A stretch of DNA of 64,000 nt from Thalassobaculum sp. OXR-137 (GCF_034377285.1 NZ_CP139715.1:4448001-4512000); one strand, 5' to 3'; shown: positions 15,928 through 25,054, numbered from the stretch's first letter. Translations and numbers: made by a program. Notes: generated from the sequence alone by a model not told the origin.

Positions 15928-16809
15928 ATGAAGCTCCGCGCCCTGCTCGCCGCCGCCGCCCTGGCGGTCGCCGTCCCGTCGCTCGCCGTCCCGTCGCCCG
16001 CCAGCGCCGCCGACAGCCTCAAGATCGCCGTTACCGATATCGAGGGCCTGGAGGCCCTGCAGAGCGAGTTCGGTCCGTTCGAGGACGCTCTCGAGAAGAG
16101 CACCGGCCTGGACATCGAGCTGTTCCCGGTCGGCAGCCGCACCGCCGCCGTCGAGGCGATCAACGCCGGCCAGGTGGACCTGGTGCTCACTGGGCCGGCC
16201 GAGTACGTGGTGATCAAGGAACTGACCGACGCCAAGATCGTCGTCGGCTGGCAGCGTCCCGACTACTTCGCCCAGGTCGTCGCCCTCGCAGACGGCCCGA
16301 TCCGCCGGGTCGCCGACCTGAAGGGCAAGAGCGTGGCCTTCGGCTCCGTCGGCTCCACCTCCCAGCACCTCGGCCCGGCCCAGGCGCTGACCGACCTCGG
16401 CCTCGTCTACGGCCAGGACTACGAGCCGAAGATCATCTCCCGCAACGTCGCCGTCGAGGCCCTGATCTGCGGCGACATCGCCGCCATCGGCATGAACTAC
16501 AGCCACCTGCAGCGCGCCCGCGAGGCGTATCCTGACGTGGCCTTCACCGTCGTCGCCCGCGGCCGCGACCTGCCGAACGACATCCTTGTGGCCCGCGCCG
16601 ACGCCGATCCGGCGGCCATCGACAAGGTGCGCAAGGCCTTCGTCGACAACGGCAAGTCCCTGCTCGCCGCCGTGCTGAAGGGCGAGGACAATCAGAAGTA
16701 CAAGGGCGGCTTCTTCCTCGCGACCGTCGAGGACAGCGACTACGACTACGTGCGCTCGATGTACAAGACCATCGGGGTCGACGGCTTCAAATCCTTCGTC
16801 GGCAATTGA
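15928..16809 (+). CDS. Phosphonate/phosphite-type ABC transporter substrate-binding protein (PhnD-like)
   Basis: The product is 293 aa. A signal peptide ends near PASA-AD (about residue 30). The mature protein has the PhnD-like pattern LKIAVTDIEG..., TAAVEAINAGQVDLVLTGPAEYVV and the DLKGKSVAFGSVGSTSQHLGP loop that holds the oxyanion. GGAGGAGG precedes the start. It is followed by an ATPase and a permease, so a complete importer is present. Substrate could be phosphonate, phosphite or phosphate; no C-P lyase genes are nearby, so the choice is open. Confidence 0.88.
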   Translation: MKLRALLAAAALAVAVPSLAVPSPASAADSLKIAVTDIEGLEALQSEFGPFEDALEKSTGLDIELFPVGSRTAAVEAINAGQVDLVLTGPAEYVVIKELTDAKIVVGWQRPDYFAQVVALADGPIRRVADLKGKSVAFGSVGSTSQHLGPAQALTDLGLVYGQDYEPKIISRNVAVEALICGDIAAIGMNYSHLQRAREAYPDVAFTVVARGRDLPNDILVARADADPAAIDKVRKAFVDNGKSLLAAVLKGEDNQKYKGGFFLATVEDSDYDYVRSMYKTIGVDGFKSFVGN

Positions 16810-16858
16810 CGGCGGTTGGGCGCCGGCTTCCCGGTCGGCGCCCGCCCCGGTCATCATC

Positions 16859-17671
16859 ATGACAGCCCTGCTCCAACCCTCGCCGCTGCACGCGGATCCG
16901 GTCGCCGCCGCACCGGCCGCCGCCGCCCCGCTGATCGCGGCGCACGCCGTCTGCAAGCGCTTCGCCGACGGCCCGCCGGTGCTCGACGGCGTCACCCTGT
17001 CGATCGCGACGGGCGAGCGCGTCGCCCTGCTCGGCGCCAACGGCGCGGGCAAGTCGACCCTGCTCCGCGCCCTGGTCGGGCTGATTCCGATCACCGGCGG
17101 GGCCGTCGAGATCCTCGGCCAGCGCTTCACGGAGCTACCCAGCGCCAAGCAACGCTCGGTGATGCGGCGCCGGCTCGGCTTCGTGTTCCAGTTCCACGGG
17201 CTGGTCGGCCGCACCAGCGCACTCTCCAACGTCGTGAACGGGGCGCTGGGCCAGGGTCATGGCTGGCGCAGCTGGCACCAGTCCTTGGCCCCGTCCTCCC
17301 TGCGCGACGCCGCCCTGGAGGCGCTCGACGCGGTCGGGCTGGCCGACCGGGCGGCGGCGCGGGCCGACACCCTGTCCGGCGGCCAGTCCCAGCGGGTCGC
17401 CATCGCCCGCGCCATCGTCCACGGCCCGGACCTGCTGTTCGCCGACGAGCCGGCCGCCAGTCTCGATCCCGCCGCCGGGCTCGACATCATGCGCCTCTTC
17501 GCCCGGCTCGCCGGCGAGCATCGGCGCACGCTGGTCTACACCACCCACGACATGCGCCACGCCCTGGAGCACGCCGACCGGATCGTCGCGCTGAAGGCCG
17601 GGCAGGTGGTGTTCGACGCCGCCGCCGGCGACCTCACCGAACGCGACCTGGAGCCGATCTATCGTGGCTGA
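16859..17671 (+). CDS. PhnC-like ABC transporter ATPase
   Basis: The product is 270 aa. Walker A is GANGAGKST (59-67), the signature is LSGGQSQRVAIARAI, and Walker B is LLFADEPAASLDP. A His follows in the switch (TTHDMRH). The N-terminal 25 residues are Ala/Pro-rich and not part of the domain. The stop overlaps the permease start by eight bases. It energises import with the neighbouring binding protein and permease. Confidence 0.9.
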   Translation: MTALLQPSPLHADPVAAAPAAAAPLIAAHAVCKRFADGPPVLDGVTLSIATGERVALLGANGAGKSTLLRALVGLIPITGGAVEILGQRFTELPSAKQRSVMRRRLGFVFQFHGLVGRTSALSNVVNGALGQGHGWRSWHQSLAPSSLRDAALEALDAVGLADRAAARADTLSGGQSQRVAIARAIVHGPDLLFADEPAASLDPAAGLDIMRLFARLAGEHRRTLVYTTHDMRHALEHADRIVALKAGQVVFDAAAGDLTERDLEPIYRG

Positions 17672-18491
17672 CACCCCTCTCGCCCACCCGGACGCCCGGC
17701 CGACCGCCGGAACCATCGCGCGCTGGCCCCGGCTGACGCCGCTGCGGTTCACCCTTCTCGTCGCGGTCGGCGCGGTGTTGCTGGCGTCCATCGGCGAGGT
17801 CGCGCCCTCGGCGGACCGGCTGATCGGCGCGATCCCGCGGATGGGCTCGCTGCTGGAACGGATGCTGCCGCCTGAGACCGATCCCGCCTTTCTCGGCCGC
17901 ATGGGGATGCGGCTGGTGGAGACCCTGCAGATCGCCCTCGTCGGCACCCTGTTCGGCATCCTGCTGAGCTTTCCGCTAGCTTGGTGCTCGGCAGCGGGCC
18001 TGAGCCCGTTCGGCCGGCTGCGCTGGCTCCCCCGGGGCTTGGTATCCTTGTTCCGCACGGTGCCGGACCTGGTCTGGGCGCTGTTCTTCGTCTCGGCGGT
18101 CGGGCTCGGCGCCATCGCCGGCACGCTGACAATCATCGTCGACACCGCCGGCTTCTGCGGCCGCTTCTTCGCCGAGGCCATGGAGGACAGCGACAAGCGG
18201 CCGCGCGAGGCGCTGGAGGCGATCGGGGCGCGCAAGATCGACGTGCTTGCCGCCGCCGTGATCCCGCAATGCATGCCGTCCTTCATCAACACCGCGCTCT
18301 TCGCCCTGGAGCTGTCGGTGCGGTCGTCGGTGGTCCTGGGCATCGTCGGCGCGGGCGGCATCGGCCAGGAGCTGAAAAGCGCCTTCGAACTGTTCCAGTA
18401 TCCCAAGGCCTCGGCGATCATCCTGGCGATCTTCGTCATCGTGTTGGCGATGGAGCACCTCACCGACTGGCTGAGGCGCCGGCTGGGGTGA
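17664..18491 (+). CDS. PhnE-like ABC transporter permease
   Basis: The product is 275 aa with a GTG start that overlaps the ATPase gene. About six membrane segments are visible, with the permease EAA-type loop EALEAIGARKIDVLAAAVIPQ and the sequence GIVGAGGIGQEL typical of PhnE. It forms the channel of the three-gene importer. The transporter ends here. Confidence 0.9.
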   Translation: MADTPLAHPDARPTAGTIARWPRLTPLRFTLLVAVGAVLLASIGEVAPSADRLIGAIPRMGSLLERMLPPETDPAFLGRMGMRLVETLQIALVGTLFGILLSFPLAWCSAAGLSPFGRLRWLPRGLVSLFRTVPDLVWALFFVSAVGLGAIAGTLTIIVDTAGFCGRFFAEAMEDSDKRPREALEAIGARKIDVLAAAVIPQCMPSFINTALFALELSVRSSVVLGIVGAGGIGQELKSAFELFQYPKASAIILAIFVIVLAMEHLTDWLRRRLG

Positions 18492-18770
18492 TCGGCCGCT
18501 TTCCCGTCTCCACACTCCCCGGTCCTGTGTGTTCAGCCCGGAGAGGTTGGGAACGGCATCGTTCCGCCCCCGTATCATTCACAGGCGCCGAGTCGCGCAA
18601 GCCGGGGACCGACAAACCCCCGCGGGAACTATCCACAGCTAAGCCCCGGTTTCGTCCCCACAATCCTTTTCAATACTACGTGCAAGACGCTCGCGTTTCG
18701 GGGCTCCGGCGGGCTATGCGTTAGAATCTGTCCCCAGGGAACACGAACAGCAAAGCCGAGTTGCCTCGCC
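18492..18770. other. Intergenic region before dnaB
   Basis: No gene is seen in this 279-base gap. It holds a short palindrome GGAACGGCATCGTTCC (near 18547-18562) and a single DnaA-box-like 9-mer CTATCCACA (18629-18637) with one mismatch to TTATCCACA. No clear promoter was found for dnaB. Confidence 0.4.
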
Positions 18771-20300
18771 ATGTCCGATCCCGAGTCCAGCATCGCCCCC
18801 TTCCCTGGCCCGAACGCCTTCGTCCAAGACGACGCCGGCCCCGCCACCGCGTCCTACCGCGAGCCGCCGCACAATCTGGAGGCGGAACAGGCGCTGCTGG
18901 GCGCCATCCTGGTCAACAACCGGTCCTACGAGCGGGTCAGCGAGTTCCTGCGCGCCGAGCATTTCGCCGATCCGGTCCATGGCCGGATCTTCGCCTCCTG
19001 CGCCAAGCTGATCGACCGCGGCCAGATCGCCACGCCGGTCACCCTGAAGGGCCTGTTCGACCAGGACGAGGCCCTGGCCGAGGTCGGCGGCGCCCAATAC
19101 CTGGTCAAGCTCGCCGCCTCGGTGGTGACCGTCATCAACGCCGCCGATTACGGCCGCGAGATCCGCGACTGCTACCTGCGGCGCGAGCTGATCGAGATCG
19201 GCGAGGGCGTGGTCAACGACGCCTATGACCGCGACCTCGACACCGCCGCCCAGGAATTGATCGAGAAGGCCGAGAACCACCTCTTCACCCTGGCCGAGAC
19301 CGGCGAGGGCGAGAACGGGCTGAAGGAACTGAAGCTGGCCCTGGCGGAATCCGTGGCCCAGGCCGAGGCCGCCTACAAGCGCGAGGGCGGGCTCGCCGGC
19401 TACTCCACCGGGTTGATCGACATCGACAACCTGCTCGGCGGCCTGCACCCCTCGGACCTGCTGATCCTCGCCGCCCGTCCGGCCATGGGCAAGTCGACGC
19501 TGGCCTCCAACATCGCCTTCCACATCGCCACCGGCTCGATGGACGATCCGGACACCCCGCCGCAGCCGGTGGCGTTCTTCTCGCTGGAAATGTCGGCGGA
19601 GCAGCTCGCCACCCGTATCCTGTCGGAACGCACCGGCATCGCTTCGGAGAAGCTGCGCCGTGGCCAGCTCGACAACGAGGATTTCGGCAAGCTGGTGGAG
19701 GCGAGCCAGGACCTGGAACGGGCGCCGATGTTCATCGACGACACCCCGGCCATTCCGATCTCGACCCTGCGGACCCGCGCCCGGCGGCTGAAGCGCCAGC
19801 ATGGGCTGGCGCTGATCGTGGTCGACTACCTGCAGCTCATGCGCCCGGCCCCCGGCGCGCGGATCGACAACCGGGTGCAGGAAATCTCCGCCATCTCCCA
19901 GGGCCTCAAGGCGATCGCCAAGGAACTGGACGTGCCGGTCCTCGCCCTCTCCCAGCTCTCCCGCGCGGTCGAGCAGCGCGAGGACAAGCGCCCGGTGCTG
20001 GCCGACCTGCGTGAATCCGGATCGATCGAGCAGGACGCCGACATCGTCATGTTCATCTATCGCGAGGATTACTATCTGCAGAAGGCCGAGCCGATCCAGC
20101 GGATCGAGGAGGACGCGCAGAAGTTCCACGACCGCTACGACGCGTGGAAGGAGCGCTGCGAGAAAGCCCACGGCAAGGCCGAGGTCATCATCTCGAAGCA
20201 GCGCCACGGCCCGACCGGCGTGGTGACCCTGCATTTCGACGGGTCCACGACGAAGTTCACCAACTACGTCGCCGACGACCACGTGCCGGACCATTACTGA
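18771..20300 (+). CDS. dnaB: Replicative DNA helicase DnaB
   Basis: The product is 509 aa. The N-terminal DnaB domain (NLEAEQALLGAILVNN) is followed by a linker and the RecA-like motor with Walker A ARPAMGKST (235-243), the Walker B strand LALIVVDYLQLM, and the C-terminal RHGPTGVVTLHFDG motif. No intein is present. It unwinds DNA ahead of the replication fork. It stands alone and is followed by repeat copy D. Confidence 0.98.
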   Translation: MSDPESSIAPFPGPNAFVQDDAGPATASYREPPHNLEAEQALLGAILVNNRSYERVSEFLRAEHFADPVHGRIFASCAKLIDRGQIATPVTLKGLFDQDEALAEVGGAQYLVKLAASVVTVINAADYGREIRDCYLRRELIEIGEGVVNDAYDRDLDTAAQELIEKAENHLFTLAETGEGENGLKELKLALAESVAQAEAAYKREGGLAGYSTGLIDIDNLLGGLHPSDLLILAARPAMGKSTLASNIAFHIATGSMDDPDTPPQPVAFFSLEMSAEQLATRILSERTGIASEKLRRGQLDNEDFGKLVEASQDLERAPMFIDDTPAIPISTLRTRARRLKRQHGLALIVVDYLQLMRPAPGARIDNRVQEISAISQGLKAIAKELDVPVLALSQLSRAVEQREDKRPVLADLRESGSIEQDADIVMFIYREDYYLQKAEPIQRIEEDAQKFHDRYDAWKERCEKAHGKAEVIISKQRHGPTGVVTLHFDGSTTKFTNYVADDHVPDHY

Positions 20301-20503
20301 GCCCTTCGACACGCCCGGACCAGGGTCCGGGCTGCTCAGGACGTGGTAATAACTATAAATGTCCGTCATCCCGAACTCGTTTCGGGACCTCACCCTTCCC
20401 ATCCGCCAATGTGGTCCCGAAACGAGTTCGGGATGACGGAGAGGTTTTGGACCTCGCCCAGACCAGGACTCCGAACATGATCCAGGGGGACGTGTCGAAG
20501 GGC
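20301..20503. repeat. Nested palindromic repeat, copy D
   Basis: The outer left arm GCCCTTCGACACGCCC starts directly after the dnaB stop. The right arm ends CGTGTCGAAGGGC but has an extra inserted segment. The inner arms, starting GTCATCCCGAACTCG (20364) and ending GGGATGACGG (20440), are near-perfect. It separates dnaB from the small minus-strand gene at 20590. Confidence 0.88.
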
Positions 20504-20524
20504 CGGGACAGACCCCGAAATTAG

Positions 20525-20551
20525 AAAGGCCGCCCGGATGGGGCGGCCTTT
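20525..20551 (-). terminator. Intrinsic terminator facing the small gene at 20590
   Basis: The stem AAAGGCCGCCC/GGGCGGCCTTT has a short loop. On the minus strand it is followed by CTAATTT, and it lies about 39 bases after the stop of the small gene. It could also stop dnaB read-through from the other side. Confidence 0.75.
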
Positions 20552-20589
20552 CCGTGAGCCGATGAAGGCTCGAACTCGATTTACGTGCT

Positions 20590-20667
20590 TCAGACGGCCG
20601 CCGAAGGCTGCTCCGACATCCTGCCAAGGCACACGAGCTCGCCCCGCATCGCAAGATCACTAGACAC
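20590..20667 (-). CDS. Candidate 25-residue small protein gene with perfect Shine-Dalgarno
   Basis: A GTG start at 20667 opens a 25-residue frame that begins MSSDLAMRGELVCLGRMS and ends with Ala-Val at a TGA stop. AAAGGAGGTGATCC (20682-20669), fully complementary to the 16S 3' end, places AGGAGG seven bases before the GTG. A strong terminator follows on the same strand. The peptide has one Cys and two Arg and no signal sequence or membrane segment. No other gene shares this strand locally, so it is not a simple leader of a downstream gene. I do not recognise the family. A regulatory peptide or a non-coding RNA with a ribosome-binding decoy are alternatives. Confidence 0.55.
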   Translation of the reverse strand: MSSDLAMRGELVCLGRMSEQPSAAV

Positions 20668-20867
20668 CGGATCACCTCCTTTCAGTTGGTTGAACACCAC
20701 GGAAATGGTGCGGTGCAGGACCCGGTTCGACAACCCGTCGGCTGAAAGCCAGGAAAACCGCGGGATCCGGCCGCCCCTTGCCTGGCCCTCCGGTCGGTCG
20801 CCCCGGTGCGAATCCGGTCACCGGCTTGTCATTGGACGGCCGGGGAGCGGGTTGCCAGGGTACGGGC

Positions 20868-21686
20868 ATGATCCGCCTGCTCCTGTCTCTCCCCCTCGCC
20901 CTCCTCCTGCTCACCGCCCCCGCCCGGGCGGCGGAAGACGCGTCCTTTGCCGTCGAGGCCGGGACCTACAGGGCCCATGTCCCCGCCTCCTGGGACGGAT
21001 CCACGCCGCTGCCCCTGCTGATCTTCTTCCACGGCTTCGGCCAGACGGGCGAGGTCGTCATGGGCAACACGGAGCTGATGACGCTCGCGGACGAAGAAGG
21101 CGTGCTGGTGATCGCCCCGGACGGCCAGGAAAAACGCTGGGCCCATCAGGGCGCACCCCTGCGCGAGCGGCTGCGCGACGACGATGCCTTCGTGCGGTCC
21201 ATACTGGCCGACGCCAAGCAGCGCTGGCCGGTGGACCCGGCGCGCATCTGGGCCTCGGGCTTCTCCATCGGCGGGTCGATGACCTGGCACCAGGCCTGTT
21301 TCCAGGGCGATCTGTTCACCGCCTTCCTCCCGGTCGCCGGCGCCTTCTGGCGGCCGCATCCGGAGAGCTGCCCGTCCGGCCCGGTGACCCTGATGCATGT
21401 GCACGGCACCGGCGACACGGTGGTGCCGATGCAGGGCCGTCCGATCCGCGAGGTCTACCACCAGGGTGACGTGCTGAAGGGCATGGCCTTCTGGCGTGCC
21501 CAGAACGGCTGTCCGGCCGACCCGGCGGAGGTGACGGAGACCGGCGACCTGCGCTGCGAGATCTGGCGCGGCTGCACGTCGGGCAGGGAGCTTCAGCTCT
21601 GCCTGCATCCCGGCGGACACATCATTCCGATGGACCACATGGCGCGGGCGATCGCCTGGGCCCAGTCTCAGACCGGGTCGCGGTAA
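20868..21686 (+). CDS. Secreted PHB-depolymerase/feruloyl-esterase-like alpha/beta hydrolase
   Basis: The product is 272 aa with a signal peptide ending near ARAAED (about residue 22). The nucleophile Ser133 is in ASGFSIGGSM, the oxyanion region is FFHGFGQTG, the acid is in HVHGTGDTVVP, and the His is in HPGGHIIPMDH. Paired Cys (CFQG, CPSG, CPAD, CEIW, CTSG, CLHP) suggest disulfides. It belongs to the LpqC/Esterase_PHB group that cleaves polyesters or feruloyl esters outside the cytoplasm; the actual substrate is unknown. The start is chosen for the signal peptide. Confidence 0.85.
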   Translation: MIRLLLSLPLALLLLTAPARAAEDASFAVEAGTYRAHVPASWDGSTPLPLLIFFHGFGQTGEVVMGNTELMTLADEEGVLVIAPDGQEKRWAHQGAPLRERLRDDDAFVRSILADAKQRWPVDPARIWASGFSIGGSMTWHQACFQGDLFTAFLPVAGAFWRPHPESCPSGPVTLMHVHGTGDTVVPMQGRPIREVYHQGDVLKGMAFWRAQNGCPADPAEVTETGDLRCEIWRGCTSGRELQLCLHPGGHIIPMDHMARAIAWAQSQTGSR

Positions 21687-21696
21687 ACCCCGACAG

Positions 21697-23097
21697 TCAG
21701 GTCCCGCGCCCGAGGGCCCGCCGCAGGCTGACCAGAGCGCTGCAGGCGGCGGCGCAGGCGGCTATGGCCAGCCCGTAGCGCGGGACCGTGTCGTCGGGCA
21801 GCACCGTGAACAGGATGCCCACCGCCAGGCCGCCGAAGGTCTGGCCGAGCAGCCGCGCGGTACCCTGGGACCCGCCGGCGGCCCCTGCCCGCTCCCGCGG
21901 CACCGACATCAGCATGTTCCGGTTGTTGGGTACCTGGACGAAGCCGAACCCCAGCCCGGTGAGCGCCATGCAGGCCAGAAGCGGCGCCAGTCCGATCGGA
22001 AAGGCCGCCGCGATGCCCAGACCCACCGCCATGGTCAGCGCGCCGACGGCACATAGCCAGGCGGTGTCCACCCGGTCGGAGACGCGGCCGGCGATCGGCC
22101 CGGACACGGCCAGGGCGAGCGGCCAGGCGGTCATCGCCAGACCGGTCTCCCACGCCGGCAGGCCGAAGCCGTGCTGAAACAGGAAGGGCAGCGACACGAA
22201 AGACGCCATGAACGCCATGAACAGGAAGATCGAGGCCAGGACCGAAAGGCGGAAGGACTGCCGCCGCAGCAGATCCAGGGGGATCACCGGGACCTCCCGG
22301 TGCCACTCCCGGCGCACCAGCAGCCCGAAGGTCACGACGCTCAGCACCAGCATGCCGCAGCCCTGCCACGGCTCCGTGGCGACCCGCCCGGCGCCCAGCA
22401 CCAGCAGCGCGAAGGCGCCGGCATTCATGGCCATCGCCGGCACGTCCGCCCGCCGGCCGCTGCCGCGCGGCCCGGCCAGGGCGGTCGACGCCAGCAGCAC
22501 GACGAGGCCGATCGGCACATTGATCGCAAACAGCCAGGGCCAGCTGGCCACGGACAGGATGGCGGCACCAATGGCCGGACCGGCGGCGGAGGACAGTGCC
22601 ACCACCATGGAATTGACGCCGATGTACATGCCGATCATGTGCGCCGGCAGGCTGTAGCGCAGCAGCGCGATGGTCAGCGACATGATCGGCGCCGCCCCGA
22701 ACGCCTGCAGCACCCGGGCGGCGATCAGCCAGTCGATGCTGGGCGCCAGCGCGCACAGCCCGGAGGCCAGGGTGAACACCGTCACGCCGACCGTGAACAG
22801 CCGCCGCGGGCCGATCGCCTCGCCCAGGAAGGCGGCGGGCAGCAGGGCCATGACCAGGACGAGCTGATAGGCCGTCACCATCCAGACGGTCTTGGCCGTG
22901 CTGGCCTGGAGCTCGGCATGGATCGTCGGCAGGGCGACATTGGCGATGGCGCCGTCCAGCACCACCATCATCAGCGTCACGAGGAGAGCGAAGATGGCGA
23001 CGTAGCGGCGCGGCACCGGCAGCCCGTCCTCGACATCCTGCGCGCTCGGGCCTGTGGCGGCTTCGCCGGTCGCGGCCGACGGGGCGTGTTTCATCAT
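21697..23097 (-). CDS. DHA2-type MFS multidrug exporter
   Basis: The product is 466 aa with about 14 membrane segments. The first segments carry MMVVLDGAIANVALPTIHAEL and the motif-A-type loop GEAIGPRRLF; the later antiporter motif GGSQGTARLLGQTFGG is also seen. This is the EmrB/QacA group, drug:proton antiporters. There is no membrane-fusion partner gene next to it. Two Met codons in a row leave the exact start open by one residue. It converges on the esterase gene with only 10 bases between. Confidence 0.9.
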   Translation of the reverse strand: MMKHAPSAATGEAATGPSAQDVEDGLPVPRRYVAIFALLVTLMMVVLDGAIANVALPTIHAELQASTAKTVWMVTAYQLVLVMALLPAAFLGEAIGPRRLFTVGVTVFTLASGLCALAPSIDWLIAARVLQAFGAAPIMSLTIALLRYSLPAHMIGMYIGVNSMVVALSSAAGPAIGAAILSVASWPWLFAINVPIGLVVLLASTALAGPRGSGRRADVPAMAMNAGAFALLVLGAGRVATEPWQGCGMLVLSVVTFGLLVRREWHREVPVIPLDLLRRQSFRLSVLASIFLFMAFMASFVSLPFLFQHGFGLPAWETGLAMTAWPLALAVSGPIAGRVSDRVDTAWLCAVGALTMAVGLGIAAAFPIGLAPLLACMALTGLGFGFVQVPNNRNMLMSVPRERAGAAGGSQGTARLLGQTFGGLAVGILFTVLPDDTVPRYGLAIAACAAACSALVSLRRALGRGT

Positions 23098-23290
23098 GCG
23101 TCCTTGGTTGCGCCGAAGATGTACCACCTCGGCCACCCTGCGAAAGACGCGGATGTTACAGCGCAGTGCTGCCGGGATAGCCATGCCAGGAGTGGGTGCA
23201 GCCTCTTGTCCCCCTTCCCCACTAAGCTTGAATGGATTGACAGTGCCGCCTCTACTCTCTTTGGTTGTAGCGGGCAATCGACTGGCGGGG

Positions 23291-24130
23291 ATGCAAACCA
23301 TGCGACACGGAATGACGCGCCGCGGCGTGCTGGGCGGGCTGATGCTGTCGGGAGCGCTGGGACTCGGCGGATGCGTGACCACGCCGAGCGGGTCGGCAAC
23401 CAGCGCCGTCCAAGGCGGGCCGGACGGCGAGAGCGTTTCGAACGACGTGCCGTCCACGACCTACGCGGACAGCGCCACCTCGGGGGGCGTGATGGTGGTG
23501 CTGAGCCGCGAGCCCGGCGCGCCGACGGACGCCATCACCTTCGGTCTCCTCCCGGTCAGCATGGACGGCGACGAGATCAGCCTCGCCCCGCCCAAGCAGA
23601 TGCTGCGCGCCACAGTTCGGCCGACCGACTCCGAGACGGGGCGTCTCGCCCGCACCTTCGAGGTGCCGCCGGGAACCTATATCCTCGCCCATACCGATTT
23701 CGGCAAGGCCGGCTTCTGGTCGGATGGCAGTTCAGCCGGCGGGTCCTCCAACTTCTCCACCGCGATGACGCTGGCGACGACCCCTCTGATTCTCTTGCCC
23801 TTCGTCGTCGCTGGACTCGCGGCGAATTCAGGCAGTTCCACCTCAGGCGCAACCGTTGACAGAGGCACCGAGGGCAACTTTCGACACCATTTTGCCCGGG
23901 ACGGACGCGTCGTCGATACCAGGGCCGTCGTCTTCACCGTCGTCCCCGGGTCGGTCACCTATATCGGCGACTTCGCCGCCATCAAGACTCCGAACAACGG
24001 CGTGCGGACTCTCGGCTACAGCTACCAGACGGACTTCTCGCTGGTGGAGGAGCCTCCCCAGCTCCCCACCTCCCTTGACGTGCACAAACGGCCGCAGGAT
24101 GAAGTAACGCGGTTCTATCACGCGTCCTGA
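23291..24130 (+). CDS. Outer-membrane-type lipoprotein of unknown function
   Basis: The product is about 279 aa. The N-terminus MTRRGVLGGLMLSGALGLGGC has a lipobox ending in LGGC (Cys28). The mature part starts with a flexible Ser/Thr-rich region, then beta-rich segments. A hydrophobic stretch (TLATTPLILLPFVVAGLAA) lies at about residues 158-176. No enzyme motif is seen. The twin Arg before the signal may suggest Tat export but the context is weak. Start could be 23291 or 23300. It converges on the hydratase gene at 24140. Confidence 0.7.
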   Translation: MQTMRHGMTRRGVLGGLMLSGALGLGGCVTTPSGSATSAVQGGPDGESVSNDVPSTTYADSATSGGVMVVLSREPGAPTDAITFGLLPVSMDGDEISLAPPKQMLRATVRPTDSETGRLARTFEVPPGTYILAHTDFGKAGFWSDGSSAGGSSNFSTAMTLATTPLILLPFVVAGLAANSGSSTSGATVDRGTEGNFRHHFARDGRVVDTRAVVFTVVPGSVTYIGDFAAIKTPNNGVRTLGYSYQTDFSLVEEPPQLPTSLDVHKRPQDEVTRFYHAS

Positions 24131-24139
24131 GTGCTCGCG

Positions 24140-24952
24140 TCAGCCGCTCACAGAGACCGCGACACTGCCCAGCCCCTCGACGGTATAGACCGCCTTGTCG
24201 CCGGGTTTCGGGTAGCGGGTCTTCACCGTGGAACCGGTCATCACCCAGTGGCCGGCCCGCAGGGGGCGGCCCTGCTGTGCCAGCAGGTTGGCGACCCAGG
24301 CCAGCGCGGTCAGCGGATTGCCCATGGCGGCCCCGGTCACGGCTTCCTCCACGTCGTCGTTGTACTCCAGCCGCACCGGCGTGGTGACGAGGTCGAGCGA
24401 GCGCCAGTCGCCGGTCGTCTCGCCGAGCACGATGCCGCCGGACCAGGCGTTGTCGGCGGCCATGGAGATCCCGTCGAGAGTGCTGTAATCGGCGTCGCGA
24501 TCCTCGATCAGCTCGAAGGCCGGCACCGCCAGCTCGACCGCATCGCGGACGGATTCCGCCGTATAATTTCCAGAAGTATCAGTAAGATCCGATCCCATCT
24601 TGAGGCAAAGCTCGAATTCCAGACCGACCCGGACGAAGTCCGAGAGCTTCACCACCGCGGGGGATTTGTGGACGGTCGAGGCGAAGATGGCGCCGACCAG
24701 GGACTGGTTCACCCCGCACAGCTCCTGCACCGCCTTGGAGGTCAGCGCGATCTTGTAGCCGGCGATCGGCCCCTTGACCCCGGCCTCCCAGCCCGCGATC
24801 AGCCGGCGCTGGACGTCGTAGGCGGCATCGAGATCGGGCAGCGCCAGATCGCCGGCCAGCGGCGCATACCGGGCGCGGCGGGCATGCTGATCGGCCAGCG
24901 CATCGGCGACGCGGACGATGCGGGCGGTATCGGTCGTGGCAGTATCGGTCAT
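24140..24952 (-). CDS. 2-keto-4-pentenoate hydratase/FAH-family protein
   Basis: The product is 270 aa. The family motifs are GYKIALTSKAVQELCGVNQSLVG and, later, EFELCLKMG with Glu ligands for a divalent metal, then AMGNPLTALAWVANLLAQQGRPL near the end. Members hydrate 2-hydroxypentadienoate or related dienols in meta-cleavage pathways. No other pathway genes are adjacent, so the substrate is open. It is divergent from alr. Confidence 0.9.
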   Translation of the reverse strand: MTDTATTDTARIVRVADALADQHARRARYAPLAGDLALPDLDAAYDVQRRLIAGWEAGVKGPIAGYKIALTSKAVQELCGVNQSLVGAIFASTVHKSPAVVKLSDFVRVGLEFELCLKMGSDLTDTSGNYTAESVRDAVELAVPAFELIEDRDADYSTLDGISMAADNAWSGGIVLGETTGDWRSLDLVTTPVRLEYNDDVEEAVTGAAMGNPLTALAWVANLLAQQGRPLRAGHWVMTGSTVKTRYPKPGDKAVYTVEGLGSVAVSVSG

Positions 24953-25054
24953 GATGGGTTCCTCCCTCTTTTCCCCGAGCATGGATCGAAGCTCGGCGGG
25001 GGAGAACCCCTCTTGCGCCTTGTCCCCGTCCCGCCCGCCTGATATCGGACCTTG

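Noticed and set aside
18547-18575. GGAAC-N16-CGTA upstream of dnaB, similar to an EcfG promoter
   Set aside because: The -10 element has CGTA rather than CGTT and dnaB is not an expected stress gene; the GGAAC is part of a short palindrome.
18629-18637. DnaA-box-like 9-mer CTATCCACA as sign of an origin
   Set aside because: Single box with one mismatch, no cluster of boxes and no AT-rich unwinding element or dnaA nearby.
20669-20682. GGATCACCTCCTTT looks like the 3' end of 16S rRNA
   Set aside because: The flanking bases do not match helix 45 or any rRNA part. Read on the minus strand it is a perfect Shine-Dalgarno in front of the small frame at 20667.
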